NCBI GenBank assembly: GCA_030832235.1
Contig: JAURJO010000009.1
Span: forward strand, 1 to 5,297
Source: Verrucomicrobiota bacterium
Lineage (GTDB): Bacteria; Verrucomicrobiota; Verrucomicrobiia; Opitutales; Opitutaceae
Length of the DNA stretch: 5,297 nucleotides
Direction of reading: 5' to 3'
The notes under the pieces: model-generated
What the model was told of the DNA's origin: nothing
Databases searched by the model: none
Seen by the model: only the letters and a program-made list of their open reading frames with translations
Made by a program: the position numbers and the translations under genes
Shown here: positions 1-5,297 of the stretch, piece by piece
Position numbering within the stretch: the first letter of the stretch is position 1
How the letters are laid out: each line of letters begins with the position of its first letter

Positions 1-724
1 GCCCCAGGCGGCGGGAGACTGGATTCTCGCGATCCTGAACATCGTCTGGATCGACATCGTACTCGCCGGGGACAACGCGGTGGTGATCGCCCTGGCGGTG
101 CGCAACCTGCCGGCGCGCCAGCGCATGATCGGGATCGCGGCCGGGGCGGGAGCCGCGGTGTTGCTGCGCATCGGGCTGACTTTCGTCGCCACGCAACTGC
201 TCGCGATCCGCTTCGTGCAGCTGGGGGGCGGCCTCATGATCCTGTGGATCGCCCTGAAGCTGCTGAGGCAGAACGAGGGAGCCCCCGAGGAGGGCGGGGC
301 AGGCGCGCGAGGGCTCTGGCAGGCGGTCTGGATGATCGTCGTGGCGGACGTCACCATGTCGCTCGACAACGTGCTGGCGGTGGCCGGCGCATCGCGCGGG
401 CATTTCGGCCTCCTGATGTTCGGGTTGGCCCTGAGCATCCCCCTGGTGGTGTTCGCCAGCAACCTGATTTCCCGGCTGATGGCGCGGTTCCAGGTCGTCG
501 TGTTCATCGGTGCGGCGATCCTCGGCAAGGTCGGCGGCGAAATGATCCTTTCCGATCCGGTTGTCGCCGGTGTCGTCCAGCCCTGGTGGGCGGGCGTGAC
601 GGGTGCGGCCGACGCGGCGCGCGCGTACGCTCGCCTGCAAATCGGGGTCGAGGTGTTCTTCGGCGCGGGGATTTTTCTGCTCGGCTGGCTACGGCGCCGG
701 CCGGCGGGCTCCGCGGCGGCCTGA
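1..724 (+). CDS. TerC/YjbE-family integral membrane protein, 5'-truncated by window edge
   Basis: The reading frame is open from position 2 to a TGA at 722-724, giving 240 visible residues; the true start lies upstream of the window. Two family signatures are visible: an N-terminal D-I-V-L-A-G-D-N-A-V-V-I-A (visible residues 18-30) and the later A-D-V-T-M-S-L-D-N-V-L-A-V-A-G (115-129). They form the inverted pair of acidic Asp/Asn motifs typical of TerC proteins, followed by a G-G-E-M-I-L-S-D-P motif near 178-186. About seven hydrophobic segments are visible (roughly 8-30, 40-66, 69-88, 104-128, 134-158, 163-180, 210-230), ending in an Arg-rich tail. Characterised relatives (B. subtilis MeeF/MeeY, E. 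coli Alx) act in manganese export or in supplying metal to secreted enzymes; a similar role in the inner membrane is inferred. YjbE-type genes often follow a yybP-ykoY manganese riboswitch, which would lie outside this window. The next gene starts 51 bases downstream or closer, suggesting one transcript. Confidence 0.9.
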   Translation, partial: PQAAGDWILAILNIVWIDIVLAGDNAVVIALAVRNLPARQRMIGIAAGAGAAVLLRIGLTFVATQLLAIRFVQLGGGLMILWIALKLLRQNEGAPEEGGAGARGLWQAVWMIVVADVTMSLDNVLAVAGASRGHFGLLMFGLALSIPLVVFASNLISRLMARFQVVVFIGAAILGKVGGEMILSDPVVAGVVQPWWAGVTGAADAARAYARLQIGVEVFFGAGIFLLGWLRRRPAGSAAA

Positions 725-749
725 ACGGGGCGAACGCCTTTGACAAACC

Positions 750-775
750 GCGGGCGCGGGATGTGTCCTGCCCGC
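750..775 (+). promoter_or_regulatory. GC-rich hairpin directly abutting the channel gene's ATG
   Basis: Bases 750-754 (GCGGG) pair with 771-775 (CCCGC), and 757-761 (CGGGA) pair with 766-770 (TCCTG, including one G-U in RNA). This leaves a two-base bulge at 755-756 and a four-base loop at 762-765. The 3' arm ends one base before the ATG at 776 and would bury the ribosome-binding region. A T5 run (784-788) follows, but only after eight bases and inside the coding region, so this is a poor classical terminator. It may tune translation or weakly attenuate read-through from the terC-like gene. Chance pairing in GC-rich DNA is a real alternative. Confidence 0.35.
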
Positions 776-2017
776 ATGAAGCGTTTTTCCGTTACGTCGC
801 CGTGGCGGTGGCTGCCGCTGGTGTTGGTGCCGCTCCGTGGCGGGGCGGCCGAGCCAGCGGAACTCGCCTCCGTGGAGCTCTCGGGGCGCGGGGAGTCCCC
901 GGACTTTCTTGAGCATCTCGTCGATTCGACCCTGCGCCTCCTAGGCATCAACTCCTCGGGCAACACGCTCACGCATTTCGCGGTGGCGGCGGCGATGCTG
1001 CTCGTCGCGTTGCTCGGTCGCCGCATCGTCACGGGGCTGCTCTTCCCTATGCTGCGGCGGGTGGCGGAACGGACGGAGACCACGCTGGACGACAAGCTCT
1101 TCCCGGCGCTGGAGCGGCCGGCGGCTGCGTTGGTCACCCTCACCGGCCTTTTTTCCTCGCTGCGGGTGCTGAAGCTCTCGGTGGAGGCCGACCTGTATAT
1201 CGGCCGTGGCTCGCAAGTGGCGTTTTCCCTGACCCTCTTCTGGGCGCTCTGGTGCGCCCTTGCTGCGCTGCTGGAGCATGCCGGCGAGGTCTCGCGCGAA
1301 CGGAACCTCGGGGTCGCGGCGTTCATGCCGTGGATCCGCAAGACCGCCCTGACGCTCTTCGCGATCCTCGGCGTGCTGCTCACCGTGCAAGGGCTCGGGT
1401 TCGACGTGAAGGCGCTCCTCGCGGGTCTCGGCATCGGTGGCCTCGCTTTCGCCCTCGCGGCGCAGGACACCCTGGCGAACGTCTTCGGCGCGATCGTCGT
1501 GGCGGTCGACCAGCCGTTCCGCGTCGGTGACTCCGTGAGGATCGGCGCGAACGTCGGTAAGATCGAGGACGTCGGCCTGCGCTCGACGCGCGTCCGCCTG
1601 CAGGACCGCTCGCTGATGGTGATCCCCAACAAGACGGTCGCGTCAGACACGATCACCAACCTCTCGCGTTTCACCGGCCGCCGCTTCGAGCAGGTGATCG
1701 GCCTGACCTACTCCAGCCGGCCCGATCAACTCGAGGGTATCGTCGCCGACATCCGTTCACTCCTGCTGGCGCGGCCGGAGGTGGAACGGAAGGATGTGCA
1801 TGTCTACTTCCGGGAGTTCGGCGCGTCTTCGCTCGACCTCTGGCTCGCCTACGAGGTGAACGAGCCCGACTTCGGTCGCTCGCTCGCGATCAAGCAGGAG
1901 ATCAACCTCGAGATCATGCGCGCGGTCGAGGCCCGCGGCCTCTCCTTCGCCTTCCCGACGAAGACCATCGAGCTCGCCGGCCCGACACTCGAGCGTCTGG
2001 CCGGCCGAGTAGCCTGA
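776..2017 (+). CDS. MscS-family small-conductance mechanosensitive ion channel
   Basis: The 413-residue product is an inner-membrane channel expected to open under membrane tension and release solutes during hypo-osmotic shock. Numbering is from ATG 776, chosen because M-K-R-F then begins a signal-like peptide (basic start, hydrophobic W-L-P-L-V-L-V-P-L, small residues G-G-A-A near 22-25). A TTG at 740 and an ATG at 761 are in frame but add a non-signal-like leader. Hydrophobic segments lie near 62-90, 113-130, 146-168 and 186-206. The Gly/Ala-rich pore helix at 211-244 contains L-L-A-G-L-G-I-G-G-L-A-F-A-L-A-A-Q-D and N-V-F-G. The MscS beta domain follows: F-R-V-G-D-S-V at 248-254, G-K-I-E-D-V-G-L-R-S-T at 261-271 and M-V-I-P-N at 281-285. 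An alpha/beta C-terminal domain runs to about 400. With five helices it is longer than E. coli MscS (286 residues, three helices). The family is certain; the gating properties and exact start are not. Confidence 0.93.
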   Translation: MKRFSVTSPWRWLPLVLVPLRGGAAEPAELASVELSGRGESPDFLEHLVDSTLRLLGINSSGNTLTHFAVAAAMLLVALLGRRIVTGLLFPMLRRVAERTETTLDDKLFPALERPAAALVTLTGLFSSLRVLKLSVEADLYIGRGSQVAFSLTLFWALWCALAALLEHAGEVSRERNLGVAAFMPWIRKTALTLFAILGVLLTVQGLGFDVKALLAGLGIGGLAFALAAQDTLANVFGAIVVAVDQPFRVGDSVRIGANVGKIEDVGLRSTRVRLQDRSLMVIPNKTVASDTITNLSRFTGRRFEQVIGLTYSSRPDQLEGIVADIRSLLLARPEVERKDVHVYFREFGASSLDLWLAYEVNEPDFGRSLAIKQEINLEIMRAVEARGLSFAFPTKTIELAGPTLERLAGRVA

Positions 2018-2061
2018 GCCGGGCTTGGGTGGTCCTTAGTCGTCGGCCAAGCGCCCTCGCG

Positions 2062-2157
2062 GGTGGAGCGATGGCGGACCGAACCGAAGTCGGGGATTCG
2101 GGCGGACTTTGAAAACCCATCGGGTCGGGATTCGCCTGCCGGGCGTTTGGTGGAGCG
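2062..2157. repeat. Short direct repeats within the intergenic gap
   Basis: GGTGGAGCG occurs exactly at 2062-2070 and again at 2149-2157. Between these copies, GTCGGGGATTCG (2089-2100) has a near-copy GTCGGGATTCG (2124-2134) lacking one G. Small inverted pairs also occur: CCGAA (2084-2088) with TTCGG (2097-2101), and ACCC (2115-2118) with GGGT (2122-2125). The pattern could be a degenerate dispersed intergenic element or local duplication. One copy in a single window cannot tell these apart from chance. Confidence 0.3.
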
Positions 2158-2159
2158 CC

Positions 2160-2177
2160 GGCGCGTGGCGCCTTTTT
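2160..2177 (+). terminator. Rho-independent terminator downstream of the MscS gene
   Basis: A perfect five-base GC stem, GGCGC (2160-2164) with GCGCC (2168-2172), closes a three-base GTG loop and is followed at once by five T (2173-2177). The stem is short but all G-C and the T run is directly adjacent, the usual layout of an intrinsic terminator reading on the + strand. It lies 142 bases past the channel stop, so it would end the terC-like/channel transcript and isolate the next gene. The overlapping palindrome GCGCCGGCGC (2155-2164) could compete for the 5' arm. Confidence 0.55.
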
Positions 2178-2242
2178 CACCCAGTGGTCGGCGTGGCATT
2201 TGCGTTTGGTAGCGGATCGTTAGGCTTCCCGCTCACGCGCCA

Positions 2243-2530
2243 ATGTTCGCCAATCTGGTCCAACTCATCTCCGGACGGTCGCCTGCGCCGGAGGCGGTGC
2301 GGGAGGCCTTCATCCAGGAGGTCGTCGTGCACCGGACGCCGCGGCGCAGCCGGCGCGTGGAGCTGCTCATCCTTTTCGGCTGGGTGCTGATCGCGGTGAA
2401 GCATGTCGCGATCATCTGGGCCTGCCGCCACTACCCGGTGCCGTTCCACCAGCTTTGGGTGAACTTCCCGACCTGGCTGCTTGGGGCGCTCGCCACCGCG
2501 GTCTATTACGGACGCCTGCGGCGGCGCTGA
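2243..2530 (+). CDS. Small two-helix membrane protein of unknown function
   Basis: The ATG at 2243 opens a 95-residue frame ending in TGA at 2528-2530. I do not recognise the family. An N-terminal soluble part (1-30) contains an amphipathic stretch, A-V-R-E-A-F-I-Q-E-V-V-V-H, followed by a basic cluster R-T-P-R-R-S-R-R (31-38). The first hydrophobic helix spans about 40-60, then a short aromatic loop rich in His, Tyr, Pro, Phe and Trp (61-73), a second helix about 74-90, and a basic end R-L-R-R-R. By the positive-inside rule both termini face the cytoplasm and the aromatic loop faces the periplasm. Coding is supported by the coherent membrane topology, by position just after a terminator, and by close spacing to the acylase gene downstream. 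No Shine-Dalgarno motif is visible. It could be a free-standing membrane protein or an accessory to the acylase; nothing in the sequence decides this. Confidence 0.7.
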   Translation: MFANLVQLISGRSPAPEAVREAFIQEVVVHRTPRRSRRVELLILFGWVLIAVKHVAIIWACRHYPVPFHQLWVNFPTWLLGALATAVYYGRLRRR

Positions 2531-2578
2531 CGCTTTTGGGTTTGCCCGGTGCGGAATGCGCCGCCCGCCTTGGCCCTG

Positions 2579-5011
2579 ATGAGCCCGTCCGCCGCCCGCC
2601 GTCTCCGTCTCGCCGCCGTTATCCTTGGAGCGGGCCTCTTGGCCGTCGTTGCCGGTGGTGCGTGGCTTGCCTCGCGCGTGCGGGCCAGCCTTCCGCGCCT
2701 TGACGGTGACGCGAAGTTACCCGGTGCGGGCGCGGCCGTGACGATCGAGCGCGACGCGCTCGGCGTGCCCACGGTGCGCGGTGCGAGCCGGGCCGACGTC
2801 GCGCGGGCGCTCGGTTGGCTGCACGCGCAGGACCGGTTTTTCCAGATGGACGTGCTGCGCCGCGCCGGCGCGGGTGAGCTCGCCGCCCTTTTCGGGGAGC
2901 GCGCGCTGCCGCGTGACCGCGCGACGCGCATGCATGGGTTTCGTGCCCTCGCGGTGAAGGTCGTCGCGTCGCTGCCGGCCGCGCAGCGCGCCGTGCTCGA
3001 CGCCTACGTCGCCGGCGTGAACGCCGGTCTCGCCGACCTCGGCGCCAAGCCGTTCGAGTATCTTTTGCTGCGTGCCGACCCTGCGCCGTGGCGTGCCGAG
3101 GACAGCGCCCTCGTCGGTTACGCCATGATGCTCGACCTGCAGGACTCCACGGGAAACCACGAGCGTTCGCTCATGACCCTGCGCGATGTGTACGGCGCAG
3201 ACTCACTGGGTTTCTTTGCGCCGGTCACGGCGCCCGACGATGCGGCGCTCGACGGCACCACGGCCCCGTTGCCTGCGATCCCGGGACCGAAGGTGATCAA
3301 TATCCGTGCCGCGCGGACGGGAGCATTGCCTGCGCCGGGCATCCTGCGGGCTGACGCGCTGGCCGACCTCGCGTTTCCCTTCGCACCGCGTGATCCGGAC
3401 TCCATTCCCGGCTCCAACGCCCTCGCGCTGGCCGGCGTCCACACTGCCGGTGGCGGCGGGCTGCTGGCGAACGACATGCACCTCGGCCACTCCGTGCCGA
3501 ACATCTGGTATCGCGCGTCGTTGGAAACGGGCGGGCGTCGCGTCACGGGCGTCACCCTGCCCGGCACGCCGGCCGTCATCGCGGGCAGCAACGGTGATGT
3601 CGCGTGGGGCGTCACGGTGGCCAACGCCGACACGGTGGATCTCGTCGTGGTCGAGACGGTCTCCGCCTCGAAGCGCTTTTATCGCGCGCCGGCCCGGGAC
3701 GATTACGTGCCGATCGAGATCCGGAAGGAGACGATCGAGGTGAAGGGCGGTGATCCGGTGACCGTGGAGTACGAATGGACGATCTGGGGTCCGGTGGTGG
3801 GCCGCAATGACCGCGACCGCCCGCTGGCGCTGCGCTGGATCGCCCACGACCCGGAGTCCGCCAACTTCGCGCTGCTTGAAATGGAAACGGCGCGGACGAC
3901 GGAGGAGGCGATTGCGGTCGCCCACCGCGTTGGGGTCACGGTGGTGAATTGTGTGATCGCGGACCGCGCGGGAGACGTGGCTTGGACGGTCGCCGGGCGG
4001 CTGCCGAAACGCGCCGGTTACGACGGACGGTTGCCGGTCACGTGGACTTTCGGTGACCGAAAGTGGGACGGCCATCTCGCGTCCGCGGAGATCCCGGTTG
4101 TTCGCGGCCCGGCGTCGGCGATGCCCGGCCGGATCTGGTCGGGAAACCAGCGTCAGGCCGGGGGCGAGGCGCTGGCTCGTTTGGGTGAGGGCGGTTACGC
4201 GCCAGCCGCCCGCGCGCGTCAGCTGCGCGACGGCCTGGCGTCGGTCGCCCGCGCGACGCCGGCGGACCTGCTGAAAGTGCAGCTCGATGATCGCGCGCTT
4301 TTTCTGGGTGAGTGGCGCGACATCCTGCTCGCAGCGCTCACTCCCGAGGCGCTGGCGGGGTCGGCTCAACGCGCGGAATTGCGCCGGCTGGTGGAGAAGT
4401 GGGAAGGCCGCGCGGAGCCCGGATCGGTGAGCTACCGGCTGGTGGCGGAATTCCGGCAGGCGGTGCGCATGCGGGTGTTCACGCCGATCTTCGCCTCCTG
4501 CGTGGAGACAACGCCCGGCTTCAGTTCGCGCCGTTTCAACCTCGAGCCGGCGCTGCGCGCGCTGCTGCGCGAGAAACCGCTGCACCTGCTCGAAGCGAAA
4601 TATGCGCGTTGGGATGACCTGTTACTTGCGGCGGCTGACGACGTGGTGGCCGGAATCGGAAAATCCGGCCGGCCGCTGGCGTCCGCGTCGTGGGGTGAGC
4701 GAAACCGCCTCCGGATGCGTCACCCGCTCGGTATGGCGGTGCCCATGCTTGGCCGCTGGCTTGATTTCCCCGAGGTGCCGCTGGCCGGGGACAACGACAT
4801 GCCTCGCGCACAGACCTCGGGTCACGGCGCTAGCCAGCGTCTCGTGGTCGCTCCCGGCCGCGAGGCCGAGGGCATCTTCCACATGCCGGGCGGACAAAGC
4901 GCGCACCCCCTCTCGCCATTCTTCCGCGCCGGCCATGAGGCTTGGGTGCGCGGGGAGGCCACGCCGCTGCTGCCGGGTCCGGCCGTGTACCGCCTCACGC
5001 TCAAGCCCTGA
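2579..5011 (+). CDS. Penicillin acylase family N-terminal-nucleophile hydrolase, membrane-anchored
   Basis: Numbering is from ATG 2579 (810 residues); an in-frame GTG at 2549 would add ten. A basic start and hydrophobic segment (about 11-31) form a signal anchor or signal peptide, so the enzyme should act outside the inner membrane. The precursor is expected to cut itself at P-G|S-N-A-L, making Ser279 the N-terminal nucleophile of a 532-residue beta chain. Relative to Ser279 as beta 1, His301 is beta 23, Val347 is beta 69 (oxyanion backbone), Asn523 is beta 245 and Arg545 is beta 267. The Asn-Arg spacing of 22 equals that of E. coli penicillin G acylase (241/263). D-T-V-D at beta 73-76 fits the calcium site. 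Other family motifs are A-N-D-M-H-L-G (297-303), L-P-G-T-P (328-332), A-W-G-V-T (342-346) and a C-terminal P-G-G-Q-S-A-H-P-L-S-P (770-780). The reaction is amide hydrolysis releasing an acyl group. The natural substrate (beta-lactam side chain, acyl-homoserine lactone, acyl-peptide or other) cannot be read from sequence. Confidence 0.93.
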   Translation: MSPSAARRLRLAAVILGAGLLAVVAGGAWLASRVRASLPRLDGDAKLPGAGAAVTIERDALGVPTVRGASRADVARALGWLHAQDRFFQMDVLRRAGAGELAALFGERALPRDRATRMHGFRALAVKVVASLPAAQRAVLDAYVAGVNAGLADLGAKPFEYLLLRADPAPWRAEDSALVGYAMMLDLQDSTGNHERSLMTLRDVYGADSLGFFAPVTAPDDAALDGTTAPLPAIPGPKVINIRAARTGALPAPGILRADALADLAFPFAPRDPDSIPGSNALALAGVHTAGGGGLLANDMHLGHSVPNIWYRASLETGGRRVTGVTLPGTPAVIAGSNGDVAWGVTVANADTVDLVVVETVSASKRFYRAPARDDYVPIEIRKETIEVKGGDPVTVEYEWTIWGPVVGRNDRDRPLALRWIAHDPESANFALLEMETARTTEEAIAVAHRVGVTVVNCVIADRAGDVAWTVAGRLPKRAGYDGRLPVTWTFGDRKWDGHLASAEIPVVRGPASAMPGRIWSGNQRQAGGEALARLGEGGYAPAARARQLRDGLASVARATPADLLKVQLDDRALFLGEWRDILLAALTPEALAGSAQRAELRRLVEKWEGRAEPGSVSYRLVAEFRQAVRMRVFTPIFASCVETTPGFSSRRFNLEPALRALLREKPLHLLEAKYARWDDLLLAAADDVVAGIGKSGRPLASASWGERNRLRMRHPLGMAVPMLGRWLDFPEVPLAGDNDMPRAQTSGHGASQRLVVAPGREAEGIFHMPGGQSAHPLSPFFRAGHEAWVRGEATPLLPGPAVYRLTLKP
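4046..4064. repeat. Perfect 19-bp palindrome inside the acylase gene
   Basis: ACTTTCGGT (4046-4054), a single central G (4055) and ACCGAAAGT (4056-4064) form nine-base arms with no mismatch. In RNA it would fold as an eight-base stem with a UGA loop. It encodes part of the T-F-G-D-R-K-W segment of the acylase. Its form resembles a dimeric regulator's operator, but its place deep in a coding region gives no support for that role. Confidence 0.5.
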
Positions 5012-5040
5012 CCGCTCAGCCCTTTTCACCCCGAAACGCC

Positions 5041-5297
5041 ATGCCCGTCCGCGTCCTCGATCATCCTTTGGCCGGTCATCTCGTCGCCCACCTGCGGGAC
5101 CGCACGACGAAGCCGGCGACCTTCCGCACGCTCGCGCACCAGCTGACGACGCTGCTCGCGATCGAGGCGACCCGCGACCTCGAGACCGAGGAGAGGGAGA
5201 TCGCCACGCCCCTCGAGACCACGCGGGCCCGTGTGCTGGGGCGCCAACCGCTCGTGGTGGTGCCGGTTTTGCGCGCGGGTTTAGGCATGGTGCAGCC
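5041..5297 (+). CDS. upp: Uracil phosphoribosyltransferase, 3'-truncated by window edge
   Basis: The ATG at 5041 begins a frame that stays open to the window edge, giving 85 full codons of a protein normally near 210 residues. The product makes UMP from uracil and PRPP in the cytoplasm (pyrimidine salvage). Family signatures match the enzyme's N-terminal part: H-P-L (8-10), T-F-R-T-L-A (27-32), L-L-A-I-E-A-T-R-D-L (38-47) and V-V-V-P-V-L-R-A-G-L-G-M (72-83). The last motif is the strongly conserved V-P-I-L-R-A-G-L-G-M block of Upp. The PRPP-binding loop and uracil-binding C-terminus lie beyond the window. The start is fixed by the usual family N-terminus; the 29 bases separating it from the acylase stop contain no Shine-Dalgarno motif or hairpin, so read-through from upstream is possible. 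Confidence 0.95.
   Translation, partial: MPVRVLDHPLAGHLVAHLRDRTTKPATFRTLAHQLTTLLAIEATRDLETEEREIATPLETTRARVLGRQPLVVVPVLRAGLGMVQ

Larger units (their letters stand above)
2018..2242. other. Intergenic stretch with short repeats and a terminator, no supported gene
   Basis: No reading frame here looks protein-like. An inverted repeat GCTTGG (2023-2028) / CCAAGC (2047-2052) with an 18-base loop lies just after the channel stop, without a T run. Short direct repeats occupy the middle (2062-2157), and an intrinsic terminator sits at 2160-2177. The 65 bases between the terminator and the next ATG should hold the promoter of the downstream gene. The best candidate there (TTGCGT at 2200 with TAGGCT at 2221) is too weak to annotate. 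Confidence 0.6.

Noticed and set aside
740..745. TTGACA, a perfect -35 box before the channel gene
   Set aside because: At 17-base spacing the -10 position reads GTGTCC, which does not resemble TATAAT, and the surroundings are very GC-rich, so no promoter is called.
2023..2052. GCTTGG/CCAAGC inverted repeat just after the channel stop as a terminator
   Set aside because: The loop is 18 bases and no T run follows; the structure at 2160-2177 is a much better terminator.
1849..2199. 116-residue - strand frame across the channel end and the gap
   Set aside because: It overlaps the channel's coding end, has no recognisable domain and its Arg/Ser/Pro-rich make-up is typical of a shadow frame.
2109..2390. 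+ strand frame of 93 residues overlapping the start of the small membrane protein
   Set aside because: It runs through the terminator and overlaps the 2243-2530 gene, and its later part is Arg/Ser-rich and not protein-like.
3203..4585. 460-residue open frame on the - strand opposite the acylase
   Set aside because: It is Arg/His-rich, low in hydrophobic order and lies wholly inside the well-supported acylase gene; long antisense frames are expected in GC-rich coding DNA.
4648..4670. Stem GGCCGGA / TCCGGCC with a nine-base loop in the acylase gene
   Set aside because: It lies in coding DNA within a run of CCGG repeats, has no T run, and seven-base GC arms are common in such sequence.

Overview
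The window reads as a contiguous piece of a high-GC bacterial chromosome with ordinary housekeeping and envelope genes. All five recognisable genes lie on the + strand. High GC, third positions rich in G/C, start codons with no clear Shine-Dalgarno motif, and the style of the proteins would suit a Verrucomicrobiota member such as Opitutaceae. That assignment is an inference from impression, not something the sequence proves.

Layout: (1) the 3' part of a TerC/YjbE-family membrane protein, cut by the left edge (1-724); (2) a five-helix MscS-type mechanosensitive channel with a probable signal peptide (best start 776, end 2017), preceded by a GC-rich hairpin that ends at its ATG; (3) a 225-base gap holding short internal repeats and a compact intrinsic terminator (2160-2177); (4) a 95-residue two-helix membrane protein of unknown function (2243-2530); (5) a complete penicillin-acylase-family Ntn-hydrolase with an N-terminal membrane segment (best start 2579, end 5011); (6) the first 85 codons of uracil phosphoribosyltransferase, upp, cut by the right edge (5041-5297).

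The terC-like and channel genes are 51 bases apart or less and probably share a transcript. Both concern ion movement across the inner membrane. The terminator separates that pair from the second group (small membrane protein, acylase, upp), whose gaps are 48 bases or less from the chosen starts, so they may be co-transcribed too. No pathway obviously links the acylase to uracil salvage, and the grouping may simply reflect tight packing.

I found no mobile element, CRISPR array, tRNA, rRNA or phage gene. The points most worth a second look are the well-preserved active-site spacing of the acylase with a His at beta position 23, a perfect 19-bp palindrome inside its coding region, the hairpin against the channel start codon, the repeat-bearing intergenic stretch, and the orphan small membrane protein. 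I see no convincing undescribed multi-gene system here.
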